Shown here in pieces: positions 11,588-20,933 of a stretch of 64,000 bases of DNA. A model generated the notes under the pieces. The model saw only the letters and a list, made by a program, of their open reading frames with translations. It was not told the DNA's origin and did not search any database. Source of the stretch: Teichococcus rhizosphaerae (GTDB lineage: Bacteria; Pseudomonadota; Alphaproteobacteria; Acetobacterales; Acetobacteraceae); contig NZ_PDNU01000004.1 of the NCBI RefSeq assembly GCF_002631185.1, positions 62,001 to 126,000 of the forward strand. Reading direction: 5' to 3'. The translations under genes were made by a program, and so were the position numbers. Within the stretch, counting starts at the first letter, position 1. Every line of letters begins with the position of its first letter.

Positions 11588-11604
11588 CGAATCACGCGTT
11601 TTTT
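11581..11604 (+). terminator. Terminator overlapping the fdxA stop codon
   Basis: CGCGTGA, a CGAA loop and TCACGCG form a perfect 7-bp stem followed by six T residues. The TGA in the left arm is the stop codon of fdxA, so coding sequence and terminator share bases. Confidence 0.85.
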
Positions 11605-11747
11605 GCTATCCTGCGATTTGGCCCTGGTTGTCCGCGCCCAGGCGCGGCCCCAGCTTTTCTGGGTGCGTGAGGCGATGATCCCGCTGCCGGTTGCTTCCGG
11701 CGGCGCGGCCCCTTTCAGCACTTGCGGTTCGCAGGAGTAGACAGCGG

Positions 11748-12419
11748 ATGAAGTCACCCGCCGGCGCGAGATCCACCAGCACACCACCCGAGCCGGCTCC
11801 GGCGGAACCCCGAGCCTCCTCCCGCACCCTACCCGGACGTCGCCCTGGCATGTCGGAATCGCAAAGCCCCTCTCCCACCGAGGGCGGCTCCTCCCGCCCC
11901 GTGCCGCCGCCCAAGCCGCTCGGCAACCAGGGCAGCGAGTTCAGGGCGGGCGACCATGTGGTGTATCCGACGCATGGCGTGGGCCAGGTGCAGGGCATCG
12001 AGAGCATGGCGGTGGCCGGCACGGAGCTGAAGGTGATCATCGTCACCTTCGAGGAGAACCGCATGACGCTGCGGGTGCCGCTGAACAAGGCGGCCTCCTC
12101 GGGCCTGCGCAAGCTGGCCAACACCGGCATGATGGGCGAGGCGCTGGAGACGCTGAAGGGCCGCGCCCGCATCAAGCGCACCATGTGGTCCCGCCGCGCC
12201 CAGGAATACGAGCAGAAGATCAACAGCGGCGACCCGGTGCAGATCGCCGAGGTGGTGCGCGACCTGCACCGCAACGCCGGCCAGCCCGACCAGTCCTTTT
12301 CCGAGCGGCAGATCTACGAGCTGGCCATGGACCGCCTCGCCGCCGAGGTCGCGGCCATCGACGGCACGGACAAGAACGCGGCGATGAACAAGCTGCTGGA
12401 ACACCTGAAGCAGGGCTGA
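11748..12419 (+). CDS. carD: CarD-family transcription regulator
   Basis: A protein that binds RNA polymerase beta subunit and stabilises open complexes, commonly at rRNA promoters. The Tudor-like RNAP interaction domain starts at FRAGDHVVYPTHGVGQVQ; a helical DNA-binding part (ARIKRTMWSRRAQEYEQKI) follows. I took the ATG at 11748 because AGGAG lies ten bases upstream, giving a Pro/Ser-rich 34-residue leader and 223 residues in total. The ATG at 11850 gives the usual family length (189) but has no ribosome site. A strong terminator follows. Confidence 0.9.
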   Translation: MKSPAGARSTSTPPEPAPAEPRASSRTLPGRRPGMSESQSPSPTEGGSSRPVPPPKPLGNQGSEFRAGDHVVYPTHGVGQVQGIESMAVAGTELKVIIVTFEENRMTLRVPLNKAASSGLRKLANTGMMGEALETLKGRARIKRTMWSRRAQEYEQKINSGDPVQIAEVVRDLHRNAGQPDQSFSERQIYELAMDRLAAEVAAIDGTDKNAAMNKLLEHLKQG

Positions 12420-12439
12420 CCGCCCGGGCGGAGGGCCGG

Positions 12440-12468
12440 AGCCGGGGGAGAGATCCCCCGGCTTTTTT
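12440..12468 (+). terminator. Terminator of carD
   Basis: A perfect 10-bp stem (12440-12449 with 12454-12463), a GAGA loop and a run of six T residues, 20 bases after the carD stop. Confidence 0.88.
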
Positions 12469-12501
12469 CGTGCCCTTCCCTCCCCACCGGCGGAGGGCAT
12501 G

Positions 12502-12530
12502 AAAAAAACCCCGGAGGTTTCCCTCCGGGG
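12502..12530 (-). terminator. Terminator of the Bax-inhibitor-like gene
   Basis: On the minus strand a 9-bp stem (CCCCGGAGG with CCTCCGGGG, four-base loop) is followed by seven T residues, 31 bases past the stop of the minus-strand membrane protein gene. It sits back to back with the carD terminator. Confidence 0.88.
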
Positions 12531-12561
12531 CCATTTCCGCCGCGTTCCGTGGCAGCGGGCG

Positions 12562-13347
12562 TCAGTCCTGCTGGCGCACGCCCATGAACTGCAGCAGCAG
12601 CTGGAACAGGTTGATGAAGTTCAGGTACAGCCCAAGCGCGTCGAACACGCTGCGCTTGGCGGCGATGTCCGTGCCCTCGGCATAGGCATACTCGACATAG
12701 TCGGACTTGATCCGCTGCGTGTCATAGGCGGTCAGGCCCACGAACACCACGACGCCGATGACGCTGATGGCGAACTGCAGCGCGGACGAGCCCACGAACA
12801 TGTTCACCAGGCTCGCGATGATGATGCCGATCAGGCCCATCATCATGAAGGCGCCGAGCTTCGTCAGGTCCGCCTTGGTGGTGTAGCCGTACAGGCTCAC
12901 GGCGGCGAACATGCCGGCGGTGATGAAGAAGGTGCTGGCGATCGAGGCGCCCACATAGACGGCGAAGATGTTCGCCATGCTGGCGCCCATGGCGGCGCAG
13001 AACACCCAGAACAGCGCCTGCACCGTGCCCTTGCTCATCCGGTTGATGCCGAAGGAGAGCACCAGCACGAAGGCGAGCGGGGCGAACATGGCCGCGAAGC
13101 CCAGGATGGTCGGCTGCGTGGCCAGGCCGCGCGGCGTGCGGACAACCGTGTAGAACAGGTCGGCCGCGCCGGTGTTGGCGATGACATAGGCAACGATCGC
13201 CGTCAGCAGCAGGCCGGAGGCCATCCAGTTGTAGACGCGCAGCATGTAGGACCGCAGCCCGGCATCGACGGCGGCCGCGTCGGCAGTCGCGGTGCGACCC
13301 CAGCCCGGCGCACCCGTCGTGTATCGATAGTCGGGACCAGTGGCCAT
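12562..13347 (-). CDS. Bax inhibitor-1/YccA family membrane protein
   Basis: An inner-membrane protein of 261 residues with about seven helices, belonging to the TMBIM/BI-1 family (YccA, YbhL), whose members modulate FtsH or act as calcium-leak channels. RSYMLRVYNWMASGLLLTAIVAY opens the first helix pair and the C-terminus ends ALGLYLNFINLFQLLLQFMG, the typical BI-1 ending. The ATG at 13347 (MATGPDYRY) has GGAGGAG about ten bases upstream, so the 16 codons before it in frame were dropped. It is flanked by its own promoter candidate and terminator. Confidence 0.92.
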   Translation of the reverse strand: MATGPDYRYTTGAPGWGRTATADAAAVDAGLRSYMLRVYNWMASGLLLTAIVAYVIANTGAADLFYTVVRTPRGLATQPTILGFAAMFAPLAFVLVLSFGINRMSKGTVQALFWVFCAAMGASMANIFAVYVGASIASTFFITAGMFAAVSLYGYTTKADLTKLGAFMMMGLIGIIIASLVNMFVGSSALQFAISVIGVVVFVGLTAYDTQRIKSDYVEYAYAEGTDIAAKRSVFDALGLYLNFINLFQLLLQFMGVRQQD

Positions 13348-13391
13348 AGGTGTCTCAACTCCTCCCAGCGCGGAGAATCCGCGGGTCATGA

Positions 13392-13421
13392 TCAATATGG
13401 ACTATCGGTAATCTCGTTCAA
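13392..13421 (-). promoter_or_regulatory. Candidate sigma-70 promoter of the Bax-inhibitor-like gene
   Basis: On the minus strand TTGAAC and TATTGA are separated by 18 bases, 45 bases before the start codon, in a locally AT-rich stretch. The -10 match is moderate. Confidence 0.35.
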
Positions 13422-13486
13422 CGGGAATCACGGGCAAGGCCGTGCCCAACGCACAGAATTCATCGGACTTTCTCCATCATGGGGGC

Positions 13487-16017
13487 TCATTCGTTGCGCA
13501 ACAGTGGCGCCGCCCGGGCGCGCAGCGCCAGCGCCGTGCCGGCATAGCCCAGCAGCAGGGTCAGCAGCGTGCAGCCGAGGATGGTGGCGGCGAGCGTCCC
13601 CGGCAGGAACACCCAGTCGGTCCGCATCACCCAGCGTGCCACGGCCCAGCTCGCCGCCGTGCCGCAGAGCGCGGCGATGACCCCCGCCGTGGCGCCGAGC
13701 AGCCCGAACTCCACCATCCAGGCGCGGCGCACCTGGGCGCGCGTGGCGCCCACCACCTTCAGCACCACCGCGTCCCGCACCCGGCGGCGCTGGCCGGCGG
13801 CCATGGCGCCCGCCAGCACCAGCCCGCCCGCCAGCAGCGTGACCCCCGCCACGGCCGAGACGGCGGTGCCCAGCCGCTCCAGCAGCCCCGAGACCGCCTC
13901 CAACGCATCCCGCACGCGGATGCCGGACACGTTGGGAAAGGCATCGGTGATGGCGCGCAGCACGGCGGCGTCCCGCGCCGGGTCGCCGCGCAGCGTGGCG
14001 ATGTGGGTGTGCGGCGCCGCCTCCAGCAGCCCGGGCGAGGCGATCAGCACGAAGTTCAGCCCCAGTCCCTGCCACTCGATCTGCCGCAGGCTGGCGATCC
14101 TCAGCGAGACGTCGCGGCCCAGCACGTCCACCGTTACCTCGTCGCCGATGGTGACGCCCCAGCCCTCGGCCAGCCGCGCGTCCAGCGAGAGCAGCGGCGG
14201 GCCGCTGTAGTCGGCCGGCCACCATTCGCCGCCCACCAGCCGCGTGCCCTCGGGCGGCGTCGCGGCATAGGTCAGGCCGCGGTCGCCGCGCAGCGCCCAG
14301 GCGGTGTCGCCCGTGGTGCGCACCTGCTCCACCGGCACGCCCTTGATGGCGGTGATGCGGGCGCGCAGCGATGGCACGCGGCGGATCTCGGCCACGCCGG
14401 GCTGCGCCATGGCCAGTTCGTCGAAGCGCCGCGCCTGGTCGGACTGGATGTCGATGAAATAGAAGTTCGGCGCCGCCTCGGGGAGCTGGTCCCGGATCTG
14501 GCGGCGCATGTTGCCCTCGATCATGGCCACCGCCGAGAGGGTGGTGAGGCCGATGCCCAGCGCCACCAGCAGCAGCGCGGTGGGCGCGCCGGGGCGGTGC
14601 AGGTTGGCGAGCCCCAGGCGCAGCGCGGGGCGCCGCTGGTGCCGCCAGCGCCGCGCCAGCGCCATCAGCGCGGAGGCGCCGAGGCGGAACAGCAGCAGCG
14701 TGCCGCCGGCGGCGGCGCAGAAGCCGAGCGCGAAGCCCGGCTGCTCGGCGCTGGCCACCACCAGCGCCACCAGCGCCAGGGCGGCGGCGGCGTTCACCGC
14801 CAGCAGCGACCAGCGCGGCCGCGCCTGCCCGCCCTGCACCACGTCGCGGAACAGCGCGGCGCCGGGGATCTCGCGCGCGCGGCCGAGCGGCCAGAGGGCG
14901 AAGGTCAGCGCCGTCAGCACGCCATAGAGCGCCGCCTGGGCCAGCGGCAGGGGATAGAAGCCGAGGCGCGGCGGCACCGGCAGGGCGCCTTCCAGCGCCC
15001 GCGCCGCCAGCACGGAAAGCCCCTGCCCCAGCGCCAGCCCCAGCACGATGCCGAGCGCCGCCAGCACCAGCACCTGGATGAGATAGGTGGTGAAGATCAC
15101 CCGCGCCGGCGCGCCCAGGCAGCGCAACGTGGCGATGGTGCGCGCCCGCTGGTCCAGCCAGGCGCGCACGCCGGTGGCGACGCCGATGCCCCCCACCAGC
15201 AGCGCCGTCAGCCCGGCGAGCGTCAGGAAGGAGGCGGCGCGGTCGAGGAAGCGGTTGACGCCGGGCGAGGCCTCCGCCGCGCCGCGGATGCGCCAGCCGC
15301 CATCGTCATGCGCTGCCCGCAGCGCCTCGCCGAAGGGACCGGGCGCCATGCCGGGCGGCAGGGCGATGCGGTATTCGTACTGCACCAGGCTGCCGGGCTG
15401 GATCAGCGCCGTGTCCGGCAGGCTTTCCAGCGCGATCATGGCGCGCGGCCCGAGAATGGCGGGGCTCGCCACCTTGTCCGGCTCGGCGCGGATGGTGCCG
15501 GCATGGCGCAGGGAGGCCTCGCCCAGCCGCACCATGTCGCCGGGGGAGACGCCCAGGCGCTCGGCCACCAGCGGGTCCAGCGCCACCTCGCCGGGGGCGA
15601 GGTGGCCGCCCCGCGCGGCCGGCAGCGGCGGCTCCAGCTCCAGCGCGCCATAAAGGGGGTAGCTCCCGTCCACCGCCTTCAGCTCCACCAGCGTGCGCTC
15701 GCCCGAGGGCGCGACGGCCATGGCGCGCATCTCCACCACCTCGGACAGGCGCGTGCCGCGGCCGGTGATCCAGTCCCGCGCCGCCTGCGGCATGGGGCGG
15801 TAGGAGACGCGCACCGAAAGGTCGCCGCCCAGGATGCGGGCGCCGTCGGCGGACAGCCCTGCCTGGATGCCGGCGCGCAGCGTGCCCACGGCGGCGATGG
15901 CGCCGACCCCCAGCGCCAGGCAGGCCAGCACGATGCGCAGGCCCCGCAATCCGCCGCGCAGCTCGCGCCGGGCGAATCGGAGGCTCAGCCCGGAGGTGCC
16001 TCGGCCGAAGGCGCCGC

Positions 16018-16021
<4 letters not shown>
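13487..16021 (-). CDS. ABC transporter permease, FtsX-like (YbbP type)
   Basis: An inner-membrane permease of 844 residues. One N-terminal helix is followed by a large periplasmic region, then FtsX blocks at about 270-390 and 720-840 with further helices in between, roughly ten in total. This is the two-block layout of YbbP/LolC-like predicted lipoprotein or lipid exporters. Its start overlaps the stop of the ATPase gene by four bases (ATGA), so the two are made as one transporter. The cargo is unknown; in E. coli the YbbA-YbbP pair sits beside TesA, and here too a TesA-like gene diverges from the ATPase. Confidence 0.9.
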
Positions 16022-16789
<768 letters not shown>

Positions 16790-16791
<2 letters not shown>

Positions 16792-17461
16792 GTTCCGCAG
16801 ATATGGCCGCCGTGCCGCACTGCGAAGATCTGCTCTCGGTATCGGAATATTTCTTTCGGTGCGGCCGGCCGGGGCGCGGGCGGCGCAGCCGGCCGGCGAG
16901 GTGCGGCTGCTGATCCTGGGGGACTCGATCACCGCCGGCTACGGGCTGGCGCCGGAGGAGGCCTTTCCCGCCCAGCTCCAGCGGCTGCTGCGGGAAGCGG
17001 GGGAAGCGGTGCGCGTCATCCCCGCCGGCGTCTCGGGCGATACCACGGCGGGCGGCAGGGCGCGGCTCGACTGGGCGCTGGCCGACCGGCCGCAGGCGGT
17101 GATCGTGGCGCTCGGCGGCAATGACGGGCTGCGCGGCCTGCCGCCGGCCGACAGCCACGCCAACCTCGACGACATCCTGAACCGGCTGAAGGCGCGCGGC
17201 CTGCCTACCCTGCTGGCCGGCATGCTGGCGCCGCCCAATCTCGGCGCCGACTATGGGCGCGACTTCGCCGCCACCTTCACCCGGCTGGCCGAGGCGCATC
17301 CGGAGGCCGTCTTCTATCCCTTCCTGCTGGAGGGTGTCGCGGGGGAGCCGGCGCTGAACCAGCCGGACCGCATCCACCCCAATGCGCGGGGCGCGGCCGA
17401 GATGGCGCGGCGCATGCTGCCCGCCGTGCGGGAGCTTCTGTCCAAGGTGCAGGGAGGTTGA
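16790..17461 (+). CDS. tesA: Arylesterase/lysophospholipase TesA-like (SGNH hydrolase)
   Basis: A periplasmic esterase or thioesterase of 223 residues. The N-terminus ([19 protein letters not shown]) gives a signal peptide ending about residue 31. Block [11 protein letters not shown] carries Ser46; [10 protein letters not shown] is the Asn block III and DRIHPNARG supplies Asp and His. These are the TesA/SGNH catalytic blocks. The start overlaps head to head with the ABC ATPase. In E. coli tesA is divergent from ybbA in the same way, so this is a conserved arrangement. ThpR follows after six bases. Confidence 0.9.
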
Positions 17462-17467
17462 GCCACC

Positions 17468-18052
17468 ATGCCACGCCTGTTCGTCGCCCTGCCCCTGCCG
17501 GAGCCGTTGCGGGAGCAGCTCTCCGACCTCGCGGGCGGCATTCCCGGCGCGCGCTGGGTGCCGCCCGAGAACTACCACCTGACGCTGCGCTTCATCGGCG
17601 AGACCGAGGGCTGGCGGGCCGATGAGCTGGACGAGGCGCTGGCCGGCATCCGCGCCAAGCCCTTCGCGCTGCAACTGGCGGGGCTCGACATCTTCGAGAA
17701 GGCGGGGCGCATCCATTCCCTGCATGTGAAGGCGGAGCGGAGCGAGCCGCTGGCGCACCTGCAATCGAAGGTCGAGACGGCGCTGCAACGCGCGGGCCTG
17801 CCCCCCGAGCGCCGCCGCTTCACCCCCCACGTGACGCTGGCGCGCACCGACAAGGCGGCGCCGGACAAGCTGATCAGCTTCGTCCAGGCGCACAACCTGT
17901 TCCGCCCCCCGCCCGTGGCGGTGACGCATTTCTCCCTGTTCTCCTCCCGTCTCGGCAAGGAACAGGCGCATTACGAGGCCGAGGTGGACTACCTGCTGGA
18001 AGGCCAGCCGGACGATCACCGCGGGCTTGCCCCGCGCGAAGCGGAGTTCTAG
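17468..18052 (+). CDS. thpR: RNA 2',3'-cyclic phosphodiesterase ThpR
   Basis: A 2H phosphoesterase of 194 residues that opens 2',3'-cyclic phosphates on RNA and is historically called 2'-5' RNA ligase. The two catalytic HxT motifs are HLTL at residue 37 and HVTL at residue 121, with the expected spacing. The N-terminus RLFVALPLPEPLREQL is family-typical. It lies six bases after the esterase gene and is probably co-transcribed with it. Confidence 0.92.
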   Translation: MPRLFVALPLPEPLREQLSDLAGGIPGARWVPPENYHLTLRFIGETEGWRADELDEALAGIRAKPFALQLAGLDIFEKAGRIHSLHVKAERSEPLAHLQSKVETALQRAGLPPERRRFTPHVTLARTDKAAPDKLISFVQAHNLFRPPPVAVTHFSLFSSRLGKEQAHYEAEVDYLLEGQPDDHRGLAPREAEF

Positions 18053-18064
18053 GCAGCGGCCAGG

Positions 18065-18460
18065 ATGACCCGGCCGCGCCCCTTCCTGCTGAGCCTGCTC
18101 GCGCTGCTGCTGATCGGGCAGGGGCTGGCGGCGGCCGTGCATTGCCTGCGCGCGGCCCAGCCCCCTGCCCAGGGCCTCATGGTGCATCTCTGCACCCCGG
18201 AAGGGCTGCGGCTGGTGCGGATGCCCGCCGGCCCGGACCAGCCGGCGGAGGAGGAGGGCGCACCCGGGCAACCCGGCCTCGGCGGCTGGTGCCCGGCCTG
18301 CCACGCCCTGCCCCAGCTCGCGCTGCCCGCCCCACCCCTGCTGCCGGCGCCGCGCTGGCACCTGGCCGACATCGCCCCGCGGCTGCCGGAGGCGCGCGCG
18401 CCGCGCCCTCCGGCCCGCGCGCCGCCCACCATGCCCCGGGCACCGCCCGCCGCCGCCTGA
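18065..18460 (+). CDS. DUF2946-like membrane-associated protein
   Basis: A 131-residue protein with an N-terminal hydrophobic helix (PFLLSLLALLLIGQGLAAAV). It also has the motifs VHLCTPEG near residue 40 and CPACHAL near 77, which resemble the conserved metal-ligand-like positions of DUF2946 proteins, and a Pro/Arg-rich tail. DUF2946 genes usually accompany copper chaperones, and here a PCu(A)C gene follows after 74 bases, which supports a copper-handling role by context. Molecular function is not established. Confidence 0.65.
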   Translation: MTRPRPFLLSLLALLLIGQGLAAAVHCLRAAQPPAQGLMVHLCTPEGLRLVRMPAGPDQPAEEEGAPGQPGLGGWCPACHALPQLALPAPPLLPAPRWHLADIAPRLPEARAPRPPARAPPTMPRAPPAAA

Positions 18461-18534
18461 GCACGCGCCCTTCCCCTTGCCGCCCTTCCGGGGCACCCCC
18501 GGGCCGCCCTGGCCCGAAAGCGGAATATTCCCGC

Positions 18535-19056
18535 ATGTTCACGCGTCGCCTGATGCTGGCCACCCTGCCCGGCCTGACCCTCGCCCTCGGCGCCACCGCC
18601 CAGATCGCCACTGCCCAGATCGCCACTGCCCAGATCGCCGCCGCCCATGGATACAAGGCGGGGGATGTCGAGATCGGCCATCCCTGGAGCCGCGCCGCGC
18701 CGGCCAACGGCACCGGCGCCGGCTTCATGAGCCTGCGCAACACCGGCACCCTGCCCGACCGCCTGGTCGGCGCCCGGGCCGGCATCGCCCGCGTGGTGGA
18801 GATCCACACCCACATCCAGGAAGGCGGCGTGATGCGCATGCGCCCCGTGGAGGCCATCGAGATCGCGCCGGGCGCCGAGGTGAAGCTCGCGCCCGGCGGC
18901 TACCACCTGATGCTGATCGGGCTGAGGGAGCCGCTGCGGAAGGATGACCGCGTGCCGGTCACCCTCACCTTCGAGCGGGCGGGCAGCGTCACCGTCGAGC
19001 TGGCGGTAGAGGCGGCCGGCGCCAACCCGGCGCGTCAGGGCGGGCACCGGCACTGA
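18535..19056 (+). CDS. Periplasmic copper chaperone PCu(A)C
   Basis: A 173-residue exported protein that would deliver Cu(I) to the CuA site of cytochrome oxidase. After a signal peptide, the cupredoxin-like domain contains HPWSRAAPANGTGAGFM, HTHIQEGGVMRMRPV and GGYHLMLIGL, matching the H-M...HxM copper ligand pattern of DUF461. The C-terminus ends in GGHRH, a further possible metal tail. The export region contains a triplicated AQIAT segment (18601-18645). It pairs with the upstream DUF2946 gene. Confidence 0.9.
   Translation: MFTRRLMLATLPGLTLALGATAQIATAQIATAQIAAAHGYKAGDVEIGHPWSRAAPANGTGAGFMSLRNTGTLPDRLVGARAGIARVVEIHTHIQEGGVMRMRPVEAIEIAPGAEVKLAPGGYHLMLIGLREPLRKDDRVPVTLTFERAGSVTVELAVEAAGANPARQGGHRH
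18601..18645. repeat. Three tandem 15-bp repeats in a signal-peptide region
   Basis: CAGATCGCCACTGCC occurs twice, then a third copy with two changes, encoding QIATA-QIATA-QIAAA at the junction between signal peptide and mature PCu(A)C protein. It looks like an in-frame slippage expansion. Confidence 0.8.
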
Positions 19057-19150
19057 GGGCGGGCGGAGGCCCATTTCCCGGCCTCCGCCCTTCTGCGCCG
19101 CCTGAAGGCACCGCTTGACCGCGCCATTCCGGCGCGGGAAGGCTGGAACC

Positions 19151-19873
19151 ATGTCCGTCCCGCCCCTGATCGTCCTGACCGGCGCCGGCATCTCCGCCGA
19201 ATCCGGCCTTTCCACCTTTCGCGACCCCGATGGCCTCTGGGCCCGCCACCGCATCGAGGACGTCGCGACGCCCGAGGCCTTCGCGCGCGATCCGGCGCGG
19301 GTCCATGCCTTCTACAACATGCGCCGGGCGCAGCTGCGCGACCCGGCCATCCGCCCCAATGCCGCGCATCACGCATTGGCGGAGCTGGCGGCGCGCTGGC
19401 CGGCGCCCTTCCTGCTCGTCACCCAGAACGTGGACGACCTGCACGACCGCGCCATGGGGGAGGACGCTCCCGGCCTGCTGCACATGCATGGGCGGCTCGG
19501 CCACGCGCGCTGCCTGCGCTGCGGCGCCACCCGCCCCTGGCCCGGAGACCTTTCCACCGGAACCCCCTGCCCCGGTTGCGGCCGCGCCGGGGGGATGCGG
19601 CCGGATGTGGTGTGGTTCGGCGAGGTGCCGCTCGGCATGGAACGGATCGAGGCGGCCATGGCGGGGTGCCGGCTGTTCATCTCCATCGGCACCTCGGGGC
19701 AGGTCTATCCGGCGGCGGGCCTCGTCTCGGCGCTGCGTGGCCGCGCCCGCACGGTGGAGCTGAACCTGGAGCCGAGCGCCGGCAGCCGCCTGTTCGACGA
19801 GGCGCGGCACGGCCCGGCGACGGCGCTGGTGCCCGAATTCGTCGCGGCCCTGCTGGCGGAGCACGCGCCCTGA
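19151..19873 (+). CDS. cobB: NAD-dependent deacylase, sirtuin CobB-type
   Basis: A cytosolic sirtuin of 240 residues that removes acyl groups from lysines using NAD. GAGISAESGLSTFRD (residues 11-25) binds NAD, TQNVDDLHDRA and HMHGRLG hold the catalytic His, and CLRCG...CPGCG are the zinc ligands. Tyr55 and Arg58 in FYNMRRAQL match the pair that gives E. coli CobB and SIRT5 desuccinylase activity, so succinyl and malonyl lysines are likely substrates. The ATG at 19151 was preferred over a TTG at 19115, whose extra codons precede the family N-terminus. The stop overlaps the next gene. Confidence 0.92.
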   Translation: MSVPPLIVLTGAGISAESGLSTFRDPDGLWARHRIEDVATPEAFARDPARVHAFYNMRRAQLRDPAIRPNAAHHALAELAARWPAPFLLVTQNVDDLHDRAMGEDAPGLLHMHGRLGHARCLRCGATRPWPGDLSTGTPCPGCGRAGGMRPDVVWFGEVPLGMERIEAAMAGCRLFISIGTSGQVYPAAGLVSALRGRARTVELNLEPSAGSRLFDEARHGPATALVPEFVAALLAEHAP

Positions 19874-20457
19874 CGCTGGAGGAGGAAGCGGCCGCCGCGC
19901 GCGCCTGCACCCTCTGCGCCGCCGCCCTGCCGCTGGGGCCGAACCCCGTCTTCCGCGTGGGCGAGGCGGCGCGGCTGCTGATCATCAGCCAGGCGCCGAG
20001 CAGCCGCGTCCACGTCACCGGCCTGCCCTGGAACGATGCCTCGGGCGAGCGGCTGCGCGGCTGGCTGGGCATCGACCGCGCCACCTTCGACGATGGCGCG
20101 CGGGTGGCCATCGTGCCGGTGGGGCTGTGCTATCCCGGCCGCCTGCCGCGCGGGGGCGACGCGCCGCCGCGCCCGGAATGCGCGCCGCTGTGGCACCCCC
20201 GGCTGATCCCGCCCATGCGGCAGCTGCGGCTGACCCTGCTGGTGGGGGCGCATGCGGTGCGGGCGGTGCTGGGGCGGCGGGCCGCCGCGCGCCTCGGCGA
20301 GACGGTGCGGAACCAAGCGGGGCTGCGGGCGCGGGGGCTGGCGGTGCTGCCGCACCCCTCCTGGCGCACCAAGGTCTGGGCCGATGCCCGGCCCTGGTTC
20401 GGGCAGGAGGTGCTGCCGGGACTGCGCGAGGCGGTGGCGCGCGCCCTGGCGGGCTGA
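19870..20457 (+). CDS. Uracil-DNA glycosylase family protein
   Basis: A protein of about 195 residues. It begins with a CxxC pair (RACTLCAAALPLGPNP), then LLIISQAPSSRVHVTGLPWNDASGERLRGWLGI, the substrate-pocket region of this UDG-superfamily branch. LPHPSW near the end matches the HPS loop. It probably acts on uracil or another deaminated base, but several branches of this family are untested. The domain has no ATG, GTG or TTG in a sensible place. The best candidate is the CTG at 19870, which overlaps the sirtuin stop as CTGA; the next in-frame start, GTG near 19663, would overlap the sirtuin by about 210 bases. Confidence 0.8.
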   Translation: MTLEEEAAAARACTLCAAALPLGPNPVFRVGEAARLLIISQAPSSRVHVTGLPWNDASGERLRGWLGIDRATFDDGARVAIVPVGLCYPGRLPRGGDAPPRPECAPLWHPRLIPPMRQLRLTLLVGAHAVRAVLGRRAAARLGETVRNQAGLRARGLAVLPHPSWRTKVWADARPWFGQEVLPGLREAVARALAG

Positions 20458-20491
20458 AACCGCCGTAGGGGCCTTCCCGAAGGGAGGCTTC

Positions 20492-20893
20492 TCAGCCCTC
20501 GTTCTCGAGGCGCGTGATCTCGTCGTCCGAGAAGCCGAAATGGTGGCCGATCTCGTGGATGAGCACGTTGCGGACCAGCCGGAACAGGTCCTCCCCCGTC
20601 TCGATCCATTCCACCAGAATGGGCTCGCGGTAGAGCAGGATCATGTCCGGCTCAGCGGGCACGCCGAGACTGGTCTTTTCCGTCAGCGGCGTGCCGCGGT
20701 AGAGGCCCGTCAGCTCCCAGGGGTGCTGCAGGTCGAGCGCCTCCAGCGTTTCCTCGTCCGGCACCTCCTCGACCAGGATGGCGACGCCCTTCACGGCCTC
20801 GCGCAGCTCCTGCGGAATGGCGGCGAAGGCCGTTTCCGCCATGTCCTGGAGATCCTCGAGGGAGGGGGGATGATTGAAGCGCATGGCCTTCAT
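20492..20893 (-). CDS. Metallopeptidase family protein (zincin-like)
   Basis: A 133-residue cytosolic protein of the Zincin_1 (PF06262-type) family. The zinc motif HEIGHHFGFSD starts at residue 113, with His113, Glu114, His117 and Asp123 in the HExxHxxGxxD pattern. The family's ILLYREPI-like strand is near residue 88. Substrates are unknown. The start at 20893 has AGGGG eight bases upstream; an ATG three codons later is an alternative. It converges with the glycosylase gene, 34 bases between stops. Confidence 0.87.
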   Translation of the reverse strand: MKAMRFNHPPSLEDLQDMAETAFAAIPQELREAVKGVAILVEEVPDEETLEALDLQHPWELTGLYRGTPLTEKTSLGVPAEPDMILLYREPILVEWIETGEDLFRLVRNVLIHEIGHHFGFSDDEITRLENEG

Positions 20894-20933
20894 CCTAGCA
20901 TCCCCTGCCTCCCAGAGCGACCATGCCGCGCCT

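Noticed and set aside
19151-20457. Sirtuin plus uracil-DNA glycosylase as an anti-phage system
   Set aside because: The sirtuin is a stand-alone CobB type without a fused effector. Both genes are common household genes, and no defence neighbours exist.
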